From: Nitrospirota bacterium
GTDB taxonomy: Bacteria; Nitrospirota; Thermodesulfovibrionia; UBA6902
Direction: 5' to 3'
Assembly (NCBI GenBank): GCA_016222905.1
Contig: JACRPZ010000041.1
Span: 1 to 37,868 of the forward strand
Length of the DNA: 37,868 bases
In this document: in pieces, positions 8,601-15,433 of the stretch
Layout of the letters: every line of letters starts with the position of its first letter
Position numbering within the stretch: the first letter of the stretch is position 1
Position numbers and translations under genes: made by a program
Notes under the pieces: model-generated
Told to the model about the DNA's origin: nothing
Seen by the model: only the letters and a program-made list of their open reading frames with translations
Databases searched by the model: none

Positions 8601-8699
8601 TCCGCCCAATGACCAGAATAATGCGGCAGCGCTGATCACTATAAATGCCCTGCGCGCAGCCTGTCTCATCCTCTTAAAATAGAACCGGAATTCTTTCAT
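5688..8699 (-). CDS. Secreted M4 (thermolysin-like) metalloprotease with DUF4214 C-terminal module
   Basis: Exported zinc endopeptidase precursor, 1003 residues. In order: basic n-region and signal helix (about 1-40); FTP/PepSY-type propeptide (about 75-245); M4 catalytic domain with zinc motif HELTH (His364, Glu365, His368) and third ligand Glu388 in GAINESLSD; the M4 C-terminal lobe, where DNGGVHINSGVNNKA carries the equivalent of thermolysin His231; a MAM/jellyroll-like domain (about 575-750); DUF4214 module (754-1003). All catalytic residues are present. The start has a strong GGAGG site. It lies 23 bp after a putative inhibitor lipoprotein gene on the same strand, so the two form an operon. 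The DUF4214 tail is shared with the proteins at 18526 and 23537. Confidence 0.92.
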   Translation of the reverse strand: MKEFRFYFKRMRQAARRAFIVISAAALFWSLGGYIETAKGSALSMEMLRSQCLNNGHAAAKSAYHSQTGNLRFVGTDTGYPIPQPAKLPASASFKDAARGYLSVCGSLFGLKDHAAELAVKRQKVIDERRSLVRFQQVYQGIPVIAGELNVQVSDVNDIISVNGEILPDISVETSPMIDAASAKDMALQHMAKKYGFGVSDLKTTQPELWIYNPILIQHGGGFTSLVWRMDITYRELSPIRELVLIDAQRGNVALSFNQIDTAKNRETYTALNGTTLPGTLVCNESNPSCTGGDSHAVAAHTYAGDTYNFYFNYHGRDSINNAGMTLRSTVHYGSGYNNAFWNGSQMVYGDAYGYPLADDVVGHELTHGVTQYESGLFYYYQSGAINESLSDVWGEFVDLINGSGNDAPGVRWQMGEDVSGLGALRNMQNPPAFSDPDKMTSPYYYTVTCGNSTSNCDNGGVHINSGVNNKAVYLMTDGGTFNGQTVTGLDITKVAKIYYEVQTNLLTSGSDYADLYEALYQGCKNVIGVSGISISDCQEVREAALAVEMNQEPVAGYNPEAPLCPTGQTPLNLFFDDLEGGSGNWTFGALNGSSRWGYDSPYGRFAYSGLHFLYADDYPDEVSDSYAAMNASVLLPANAYLRFAHAYGFEGINNDGGVLEYSTNGGVSWFDAGSLFDYNGYDGAIAAGANPLAGRSAFLADSHGYISSRLSLASLSGQNVRFRWRMGLNSTVYDWGWWLDDVQIYTCAQSDLMTLVTWYYNSILNRVPEPGGAEGWTTEIQRIVSLGIDIKEGFIALGKLFFNSAEYLNMNSTDNQYITDQYETFLGRTPSQGEVDYWAGELSGGLTRNLLMNYFVFSEEFKSYMDGLFGDTTVRPEYNLVNDLYRGFLSRLPDDAGFNYWLAQMQTAQCNGDPQAIRDLTSQMALLFLNSQEYADRNTSNSEYIEDLYNGILRRGAELAGYQYWLGALNGGTTRPEMLQLFVDSTEFQGRVTEVINAGCAY
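5691..6440 (-). repeat. DUF4214-module repeat, copy 1 of 3
   Basis: About 750 bp coding residues 754 to the end of the M4 protease. It is closely similar in DNA to 18529-19281 and 23540-24286, not just in protein; long runs around the 'GPEPGGAE', 'LPDD.GFNYW' and '[11 protein letters not shown]' codons are nearly base-identical. This copy lacks one codon (NGGTTRPEM against [10 protein letters not shown] in the other two). Such dispersed repeats can recombine or undergo gene conversion. Confidence 0.8.
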
Positions 8700-8722
8700 T
8701 ATGATCCTCCGTTTTGAAATTA

Positions 8723-9223
8723 TTAGTTTTGATCTCCTGCCAGCGCCCTTTTTTGCAGGTTGAATAAGATACTTAACAGCGGCTCAATCCCGGACCCCGG
8801 CAAAGAGAGGTCATTGAGCTGAATAGAGAACTGCTGACCATTCATACGCACTATAAGATTATATTGAAGACAATCCCGGCAGTTCATGAGGCGGCCGGAC
8901 GGCTGAAGAGACTTGACATTCTCTGCAAGCAAAGCGATCTCCGCCAATTCCTTCTCCGGTATTTGTCTCACAATCTGTTTAGCTGATTTTTGCTCTATGA
9001 CGGTCATACGTCCTGTGTCTGTTAACTCAATGGTGCGGCGAAGACCGGAAAATCCTCCTGACAATTCAAGAAAAATCCGCCAATTCTCCGACATTGCGCC
9101 CGCTCTCTCCGCGCTTAAATATGGAGCGGAGAGAGTTGACCCGTGCTGCAGACATCCTGCAAGGCCGCCCACGAAAACGAGAGAAAGGGCCAAGTTCTGA
9201 AATATTAATCTCCCTATCTTCAC
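8723..9223 (-). CDS. Lipoprotein resembling the M4-protease inhibitor emfourin
   Basis: A 166-residue lipoprotein precursor: signal sequence with lipobox L-A-G-C, so acylated Cys24 after cleavage. The mature part carries SGGFSGLRRTIELTDTG (about 54-70) and, later, CRDCLQYNLIVRMNGQQFSI. The SGGF.GLRR...L and D..QY.L.V patterns match what I recall of emfourin, the protein inhibitor of protealysin, which is encoded beside its M4 protease target. Here too the gene sits 23 bp upstream of an M4 protease gene. Unlike the small soluble inhibitors, this one would be membrane-anchored. Family membership is by motif recall. The gene is preceded by AAGGGGGGAAGGTGAAG and a TATAAT. Confidence 0.7.
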   Translation of the reverse strand: MKIGRLIFQNLALSLVFVGGLAGCLQHGSTLSAPYLSAERAGAMSENWRIFLELSGGFSGLRRTIELTDTGRMTVIEQKSAKQIVRQIPEKELAEIALLAENVKSLQPSGRLMNCRDCLQYNLIVRMNGQQFSIQLNDLSLPGSGIEPLLSILFNLQKRALAGDQN

Positions 9224-9240
9224 CTTCCCCCCTTAATAAT

Positions 9241-9246
9241 ATTATA
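9241..9246 (-). promoter_or_regulatory. Possible -10 element for the inhibitor-protease operon
   Basis: TATAAT on the minus strand lies 17 nt before the lipoprotein start, with the purine-rich ribosome site between. No good -35 hexamer is visible at the right spacing, so an activator or alternative sigma factor may be needed. Weak call. Confidence 0.35.
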
Positions 9247-9374
9247 GCAAACTGTACAATCATATAAATATCGTACTCTTTTACCTAAAACAAACATAGT
9301 TCCTGCCCGCGGAATGTCAGTAAAACATACATTTCATTGCTGCTCTTTCGATTTCTACCCGTCTCTATCACTTC

Positions 9375-9419
9375 TCATAAATGATATGCTTTCCTTTCGT
9401 TTATGAATGAGCATATAAT
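9375..9419 (+). promoter_or_regulatory. Possible promoter with interleaved inverted repeats before the methyltransferase operon
   Basis: A TATAAT at 9414-9419 lies 44 nt before the proposed GTG start; the -35 (TTCCTT at 9391-9396, spacing 17) is poor. Two inverted repeats interleave over it: TCATAAA (9375-9381) with TTTATGA (9400-9406), and ATATGCT with AGCATAT, the latter overlapping the -10. This could be an operator for a dimeric regulator. It is AT-rich DNA, so chance palindromes are possible. Confidence 0.35.
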
Positions 9420-9463
9420 AGTTTTTGGTAATATACAAAACCGTTCAAAACAGGGGAGATAAA

Positions 9464-10846
9464 GTGACGGATAATCTTAGAGGGACAAACTATCCTGAAA
9501 TTGATATAGACAAGATCATGGAGAGGATCAGGGCCGAGGTGTCCCGCAGGCGCGGATATGCCGGCGGCAGCGCTGGGATATCGGACACACAAGATCAAAA
9601 GATGGATACGGCAGCCATTGACACCTCAATGATAAAGGCGATAATTTCATCTGCCGAAGCCAGCGCGGACATTGCAAGAGTACCCTCTATGCTGAGGTTC
9701 CGGGGAATGACCCGAAAATTAGCGGTTTTTGTTGCAGGGAAAATATCATACTTATCCGGTTTTATCACGAACAAACAGAGAAATTACAATGTCACCACCA
9801 TACATGCATTAAAAACATTGACTGACAATCTTGAAAGATTTACAGCAGGATTGCAGGATGAAATAGCGGCGCTGAAGAGCGCGGATGCAGGGGCAATAAA
9901 GACAATCAAGGAGCTTAAAGATCATTTAAGCCAAACCAAAGCCGCTATGGGGTCCGGCCTGGCAGAGCAAACAGAATCAAGTGCAGCCTTAATGAGGGAC
10001 ATTAATGAGAAAGCCGCCAAGATAGAAGAGCTTGTACATGCTGTCTCCTACCTTAAGTATACAATTACAAAGCAGGAGAGGGAGCTATCCATATTCTTAG
10101 AGGAGGCGAGTAAACGCTTGCCTGAACATTTCTCTGTTGAAGAGATCAGGGATCTTGCAGGGGGAAAGGAGCATCTGCTTGATGCTCTGTATGTTTTTTT
10201 TGAAGACCGGTTTCGCGGGACAAGAGGGGATATTAAGGAAGGCGTCAAGGTTTATCTTCCATATATAAAAGCAGTCAACGCCGGCACATACGATTCGCCC
10301 TTGCTGGACATCGGATGCGGAAGGGGTGAATGGCTTGAGCTGCTGAAGGAGAATGGTTTGGAGGCAAAGGGCGTGGATATAAACAGTGTTTTGGTAAATG
10401 AATGCAGGGGGCGGAACCTTGAGGTCATTGAGAATGATGTGATCCCTTATCTCAGAAGCCTTCCTGATGCAAGCCTCGGGGCGTTAACAGGATTACATAT
10501 CATCGAACATCTGCCGTTTAAGATGCTGATTTGTCTGCTGGATGAGACTGTAAGAGTGCTCAAACCGGGCGGTATCGCAATATTTGAAACACCTAATCCT
10601 GAAAATGTTCTTGTAGGGAGTTGTAATTTCTATCTGGACCCAACCCACAGGAAGCCTTTGCCGAGTTCCATGATTAAGTTCATGGCAGAGGCACGCGGCT
10701 TATCTAAGGTCGAGATATTGAATCTTCATCCCGTCTCTGAAGCAAAGAGGCTGTCCGGCTCGGATGTGGCAGACCGGTTCAATGAATACTTCTATGGTCC
10801 TCAGGACTATGCCGTTATCGGATATAAAAAAATAGAGAATGATTAA
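9464..10846 (+). CDS. SAM-dependent methyltransferase with long N-terminal coiled coil
   Basis: I start it at GTG 9464 because GGGGAG lies 7 nt upstream and the sequence from there (NYPEIDIDKIMERIRAEV) is the usual start of this family; an upstream ATG at 9425 lacks a site. The 460 residues comprise a short helix (DIDKIMERIRAEV), a low-complexity linker, a helical, probably coiled-coil region (about 105-225), and a class I methyltransferase domain with motif I LLDIGCGRGEWLELL (about 278-292) and GLHIIEHLP. Its place after wzm/wzt suggests glycan modification. In E. coli O9a, WbdD uses a methyltransferase plus coiled coil to cap chains, which Wzt then recognises; a similar role here is inference. 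It overlaps the next gene by 8 bp. Confidence 0.82.
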   Translation: MTDNLRGTNYPEIDIDKIMERIRAEVSRRRGYAGGSAGISDTQDQKMDTAAIDTSMIKAIISSAEASADIARVPSMLRFRGMTRKLAVFVAGKISYLSGFITNKQRNYNVTTIHALKTLTDNLERFTAGLQDEIAALKSADAGAIKTIKELKDHLSQTKAAMGSGLAEQTESSAALMRDINEKAAKIEELVHAVSYLKYTITKQERELSIFLEEASKRLPEHFSVEEIRDLAGGKEHLLDALYVFFEDRFRGTRGDIKEGVKVYLPYIKAVNAGTYDSPLLDIGCGRGEWLELLKENGLEAKGVDINSVLVNECRGRNLEVIENDVIPYLRSLPDASLGALTGLHIIEHLPFKMLICLLDETVRVLKPGGIAIFETPNPENVLVGSCNFYLDPTHRKPLPSSMIKFMAEARGLSKVEILNLHPVSEAKRLSGSDVADRFNEYFYGPQDYAVIGYKKIEND

Positions 10847-11345
10847 GCGGATAAGAAAATGCACACCATTTATCATCGGGGATATAAGAAGTATTATATC
10901 CGGTATTATTAATTTTGCAAGATACTCTCTTTCCGATGAGAATGTCCCGGTCAGCCTCTCTCTCTTCTCCTCTGCTTCTTATAAGACGGAAACAGGCAGA
11001 GCATGCCGTTATGATGTATCAATCGCAAACAACACGCCTCAAGGCTTATGGATAAATTTCTTGATAGATATTTACCAAAAAAATAACCCGGCACATCCTG
11101 AAGGGCACTACGCTTATTACGAAAAGAGGGTTTACCTGCAGACGCAGGCATCTCAGAAGATAAAGATAATATATGACTGGGAAAAGCCCCCGCTCTTTGA
11201 TATAGACGGAACAGTATTCAGCCCTGACAATTCATGGCGGGGCAGCCTGAAGGAAAAGGGTAAATATCTGTTGCATGCCATTTTAAAGGCAGAAGACGGT
11301 AACTTTATTGAACAGCTAACGCTTATACAGGAGGTCTCCGGATGA
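10839..11345 (+). CDS. Unknown protein in polysaccharide operon
   Basis: 168 residues, no family recognised. After a basic N-terminus with a mildly hydrophobic stretch (about 10-28), the rest reads as alternating beta-strands, e.g. CRYDVSIANNTPQGLWINFL and ATILKAEDG-like ends (KYLLHAILKAEDGNFIEQLT), suggesting one Ig-like or beta-sandwich domain. It overlaps the methyltransferase upstream by 8 bp and the glycosyltransferase downstream by 4 bp (ATGA), so it is translated with them. A role in binding or handling the glycan or its lipid carrier is possible but unsupported beyond context. Confidence 0.65.
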   Translation: MIKRIRKCTPFIIGDIRSIISGIINFARYSLSDENVPVSLSLFSSASYKTETGRACRYDVSIANNTPQGLWINFLIDIYQKNNPAHPEGHYAYYEKRVYLQTQASQKIKIIYDWEKPPLFDIDGTVFSPDNSWRGSLKEKGKYLLHAILKAEDGNFIEQLTLIQEVSG

Positions 11346-14203
11346 GGATAGTGAATATCATTCAGAGATACCCTCCCGCAGTCGGCGGCTCTGAGACCTG
11401 GTGCCGGGAAGTAAGCAGGCATTTAGCCGGCAAGGGGCATAATGTAAGGGTCTTGACTCTTAGTATAAATATGGAAGAAGAGTACTGGAGAGACCCGCCT
11501 GATGAAGAGAGGACAATCGCTCTGGGGCGTCTTGATCTTGACGGAGATGTGATTGTACGGAGATATAAAAGGTCTCTGCCGGTTCATTCCGTTTATCATC
11601 TGGGTTTTAAACTGCTTCTTGACAAGCTGCTGAAGATCTACTTCTACGGGCCTCATTCATGTGAAATGTACGGAAAGATGTGGCAGGAGATAAAGAATTC
11701 TGACATTGTCTTTCTGCATACCATCCCCTATCCTCACAATTACATAGCGTTTGCCATAGCCCGCCTGCTTAAGAAGAAGACGGTTATTGTCCCTCATTTT
11801 CATCCGGGGCATCCGTTCCATGAACGGAGATCACATTACTGGCTGCTCAGAAACTGCGATTGCGTTATAACAGTAACAAATTTTGAGAAAGAGTACCTGG
11901 AGGCTAAAGGCATAGCCGGGAAAAAGCTCTTTGTTACAGGCAACGCGATCCATCCGGAGCATTACCTGCCGGCTGATCTTGATTCATTCAGGACCGGCAT
12001 GGAGGAAAAGTATAACATCAGAAGGGAGGATAAGGTCATCCTCTTTATAGGAAGAAAGATGGAGGAGAAAGGCGTGGGGCACCTTATAGACGCGGTAAGG
12101 ACGCTCTCTTCTGAAAGACCCGTTAAGCTCCTGTTAGCCGGACCGTCCTGCGAGTGGTTTGACGACATCTACTCGAATCTTACCGTTGAAGAGAAGAAAT
12201 ATATAGCAGATATGGGAGTCGTTTCACATGAGGAGAAGGTGAACCTCCTCCATATTGCCGACCTTCTGGCGCTTCCTTCAAAGTACGAGGCGTTTGGTAT
12301 CGTATTCCTTGAGGCATGGATATGCGGAACACCTGTAATCGGATCAAGTGAGAGCGCAATGCCGAGCGTGATCGGCGATGAGGGCTTTTTATGCATCTTC
12401 GGCGACAGGGAAGATATCAAGTCAAAGATAAGGACTGCGCTCAATAATACTGAAGAATCAAGAGAGAAGAGTAAAAGAGGCAAGGCAAAGGTTCTCAGAA
12501 ATTTTACATGGGATGTAATAGGAGGGAAGGTTGAAAAAGCGATTACAGAGACGGCTGGAAAGAAGAAGGTCATCTTCTGCTGCAATGCTTATCCTCCGCA
12601 TTTTATCGGCGGGGCAGAACTTATAGCGCATCAGCAGGCAAAGGCATTGAAAGAGCTCGGCTGTGATGTTCTTGTCTTTGCGGGGGAGCTCAACAACGCG
12701 GGGAAGAGACACTCCATAAGAAATGATTCGTTTGAAGGACTGCCTGTTTCCCGCGTATGTCTGCATGCCGAGGATTACAGTTCCGACTTCTTCAATTTCA
12801 CCCATAGGGATATCGAGAAATTATTTGATGATATGCTTGAGGCTCACTCACCCGATGTTGTTCACTTCCATAATATAGTCGGACTCTCAGCAGGGCTTAT
12901 TCAGACAGCAAAGCGGAGGAGGCTGAAGACAGTGTTGACGCTTCATGACTACTGGGGAATATGCCACAGGAATATCATGGTTAAAGAAGAGGGGAGAGTC
13001 TGTGAAGATGTCTCAGGGTGCGGGGAATGCCGTTTCTTTATCTCGACCGGCAGATGGCAGAACGTCCCCTCCCTCATGAGAAGGGATTTTATCAGTTATC
13101 AGTTGAATATGGGCGATGCTTACATATCTCCGAGCAAGTACCTTGCGGAAAAGTATATCCGTTCAGGCTTGGACGCAAAGAAGATGAATGTAATACCTTA
13201 TGGTATTGATATTGAGCGTTTTTCAAAAGTTACAAAGGACAAGGCTCCTAAAAAAGTCAGGTTCAGTTTCATAGGTTATATCGGAAGACATAAAGGAGTT
13301 ATAACCATAATAGAGGCCCTTGCATATATTAAAGATAGAGAGAATATACAGGTAAATTTCATAGGAGACGGGGAGTTAAAGGCCGAGCTCCAGAATATGG
13401 TCGCTGAAAGGGAGCTGAACGAAACGGTCAGGTTCTCCGGCAAAAAAGAGAATAGCAGTATTGAGGACGTTTTTAGCGCTACAGATGTTATGATCCTGCC
13501 GTCCATATGGCCTGACAACCATCCTGTTAGCATATATGAGGCCATGGCATCTTCGACGCCCGTAATCGCCTCCCGTATGGGCGGTATCCCTGAATTGGTT
13601 GAGGATGGCAAGACAGGCTGCCTGTTTGAAGCTGGAAACGCAAAGGAGCTTGCGCAAAAGATGTCGGAATTTATTTCTGACAAGTCCAGGATCAAAGAGT
13701 TTGGAGAGAATGGCTTCAAGAAGATATCATCGTTTGCTCTTAAAAAACAGGTAAATGAGATTTCAAATCTCTATAAATACGGTCAATTTCAAACTGATGA
13801 GTCCCTTAAAGAAAATGCGCTTATACTCTGTATCGGGAAAAAGATGCAGCCTGAGTGTTCCGAAGCAATTGACATCTTTTTAAAAGGGCGGAAAGAGGAT
13901 TGTAAGTTCTTAATGGCTGACTGGCTGAATGAAGGAGATATAAAAAAAGCAAAACTATTATGGGTGGTTGACAGAGAGGTGTCTTTGAAGGAGATAAACA
14001 AGCGGCTCGTTAACAGACTGCCGCTTCTTGTTCCTTATTATAATGAAGAACTGAAAAAGCTCTGCATTAATGAAAAATGCGGGCTTTATTATAAGGATGA
14101 GATTGAGGCATCAGTATGCCTGGAGTTTTTGATGGATAGTATTGAAATTCTTTCCGCAATGCGTCAAAATGCCTTTAAGGCTTTTTACAAAAAAATAACT
14201 TAA
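11342..14203 (+). CDS. Double GT4-family glycosyltransferase fusion
   Basis: 953 residues with two complete GT-B glycosyltransferases in tandem. Domain 1 (about 1-400) opens MRIVNIIQRYPPAVGGSETW, with the nucleotide-sugar site YEAFGIVFLEAWICGTPVIG near 310-335. Domain 2 (about 407-800) opens KVIFCCNAYPPHFIGGAEL, with PDNHPVSIYEAMASSTPVIA near 722-742. Each has the GG(S/A)E glycine loop and the E-x7-E-like C-terminal site. A third, unrecognised region (about 828-953) begins ENALILCIGKKM and looks alpha/beta. The fusion could add two consecutive sugars, as bifunctional polymerases of ABC-exported O-antigens do. Donor and linkage cannot be read. Start is ATGA-coupled to the previous gene; the next gene follows after 7 bp. 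Confidence 0.85.
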   Translation: MRIVNIIQRYPPAVGGSETWCREVSRHLAGKGHNVRVLTLSINMEEEYWRDPPDEERTIALGRLDLDGDVIVRRYKRSLPVHSVYHLGFKLLLDKLLKIYFYGPHSCEMYGKMWQEIKNSDIVFLHTIPYPHNYIAFAIARLLKKKTVIVPHFHPGHPFHERRSHYWLLRNCDCVITVTNFEKEYLEAKGIAGKKLFVTGNAIHPEHYLPADLDSFRTGMEEKYNIRREDKVILFIGRKMEEKGVGHLIDAVRTLSSERPVKLLLAGPSCEWFDDIYSNLTVEEKKYIADMGVVSHEEKVNLLHIADLLALPSKYEAFGIVFLEAWICGTPVIGSSESAMPSVIGDEGFLCIFGDREDIKSKIRTALNNTEESREKSKRGKAKVLRNFTWDVIGGKVEKAITETAGKKKVIFCCNAYPPHFIGGAELIAHQQAKALKELGCDVLVFAGELNNAGKRHSIRNDSFEGLPVSRVCLHAEDYSSDFFNFTHRDIEKLFDDMLEAHSPDVVHFHNIVGLSAGLIQTAKRRRLKTVLTLHDYWGICHRNIMVKEEGRVCEDVSGCGECRFFISTGRWQNVPSLMRRDFISYQLNMGDAYISPSKYLAEKYIRSGLDAKKMNVIPYGIDIERFSKVTKDKAPKKVRFSFIGYIGRHKGVITIIEALAYIKDRENIQVNFIGDGELKAELQNMVAERELNETVRFSGKKENSSIEDVFSATDVMILPSIWPDNHPVSIYEAMASSTPVIASRMGGIPELVEDGKTGCLFEAGNAKELAQKMSEFISDKSRIKEFGENGFKKISSFALKKQVNEISNLYKYGQFQTDESLKENALILCIGKKMQPECSEAIDIFLKGRKEDCKFLMADWLNEGDIKKAKLLWVVDREVSLKEINKRLVNRLPLLVPYYNEELKKLCINEKCGLYYKDEIEASVCLEFLMDSIEILSAMRQNAFKAFYKKIT

Positions 14204-14210
14204 CAAGAAC

Positions 14211-15389
14211 ATGTCTCAGCTAAATATAAATAAACCGGTTAGCGCCAAAGATATACTGGATCACTTTAAGGATTGGAATCTTGACGAAGAGTCAAAGGGA
14301 TACGTCAAGTTTCATTGTAAGCGATATGAGTTTCTTATAAAAGAAACTATTAAGTGGATCGATAAAATCCGAATCACACCACCTGAACGAACGTTAAAAA
14401 TTCTTGATATAGGTAAAGCTTATCAAACTGAGATTATACGTAACGTATTGCCGGAAACTATTGTGAACACACTTGGTTTTGAAGATTCAAGGTTTAAGGC
14501 CCGGGGCAGAGACAGGCATTTTCTTTTTAACCTTAATGATGCTCAATATCCGGAAAAATGGCCAAAAACAGAAAAACATGATCTGATTATCATGGCTGAG
14601 GTAATAGAACATTTGTATACTTCTCCTCTGCTCGTTCTCAAGTGTGTCGCCGGATTCCTTAGAAATGGGGGGTATCTGATCATGCAGACGCCAAATGCAT
14701 GCTCATTTAATAAAAGGGTTGAAATGTTAATGGGCAAAAATCCATTTGAACAGATTCGTCTTTCAAACACTAACCCTGGGCACTTTCGTGAGTACACGAT
14801 AGAGGAACTTCTTGATATTGGAATACAATCAGGGTTTATGCCGGTGGAATATAGCATCTCGAACTACTTTAATTGCCACGGCAAAGAAAAATTTATCAAT
14901 AAACTGACCAGTACTCTTTCAAGCAGATTGCGGGACGGGATCACCATATGTTTTGAAAAAGTTGAAACGCCTGAACTGCCTGAACTACCCGAAGTGATAG
15001 TACCGCTTAATGACAATGCAATTTTTTCCAGTGGTTGGTACGATATTGAAAAGGACAATAACGGGGTTTTTCGCTGGGGAAACAGTAATTGTCTTATTCA
15101 GTTGCCGGAACTGAAGAGAGACCTGCAACTGAAGATATTCAGCTCCTTCCCCGATATAATTGAAAGGCATGTCAGCGTAATTTTTGTAAATGAAAGCACA
15201 AAAGAGATATTAGGGAAGGTTGAACTTCAAAGTAAAAACGAACACCCCGTGATACTTAAAACCAGCCATCTGGCTAAACTGGATCTCAGCATCTCTGTTA
15301 ATACAACGTGGAGCCCTAATCTATATGATTCAAAATCAGATGATTCGAGGATCCTGGGCATTGGTATAAGATATCTTAAATTTCTCTAA
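14211..15389 (+). CDS. Methyltransferase-like protein with C-terminal jellyroll module
   Basis: 392 residues. The first ~255 form a class I methyltransferase-like domain: LKILDIGKAYQTEII in the motif I position, HDLIIMAEVIEHLY and LRNGGYLIMQTPNA later. Motif I lacks the usual second and third glycines (D-I-G-K-A-Y instead of D-x-G-x-G-x), so SAM binding may be altered. Residues about 265-392 are a beta-sandwich-like module (SSGWYDIEKD ... FRWGNSNCLIQL ... WSPNLYDSKSDDSRILGIGI) that also ends the next gene. The gene follows the glycosyltransferase after 7 bp and is probably in the same operon. Target unknown; the context favours glycan methylation or a non-catalytic partner. Confidence 0.75.
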   Translation: MSQLNINKPVSAKDILDHFKDWNLDEESKGYVKFHCKRYEFLIKETIKWIDKIRITPPERTLKILDIGKAYQTEIIRNVLPETIVNTLGFEDSRFKARGRDRHFLFNLNDAQYPEKWPKTEKHDLIIMAEVIEHLYTSPLLVLKCVAGFLRNGGYLIMQTPNACSFNKRVEMLMGKNPFEQIRLSNTNPGHFREYTIEELLDIGIQSGFMPVEYSISNYFNCHGKEKFINKLTSTLSSRLRDGITICFEKVETPELPELPEVIVPLNDNAIFSSGWYDIEKDNNGVFRWGNSNCLIQLPELKRDLQLKIFSSFPDIIERHVSVIFVNESTKEILGKVELQSKNEHPVILKTSHLAKLDLSISVNTTWSPNLYDSKSDDSRILGIGIRYLKFL

Positions 15390-15433
15390 TTGGCTTAATT
15401 TCTGGTTATTTAAGCGAATGAACTTTTATTGCT

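Noticed and set aside
8640-8690. Twin-arginine (Tat) signal in the M4 protease N-terminus (RRAF)
   Set aside because: The stretch lacks the full S/T-RR-x-F-L-K pattern, and M4 proteases are normally Sec-exported; it reads as an ordinary basic n-region.
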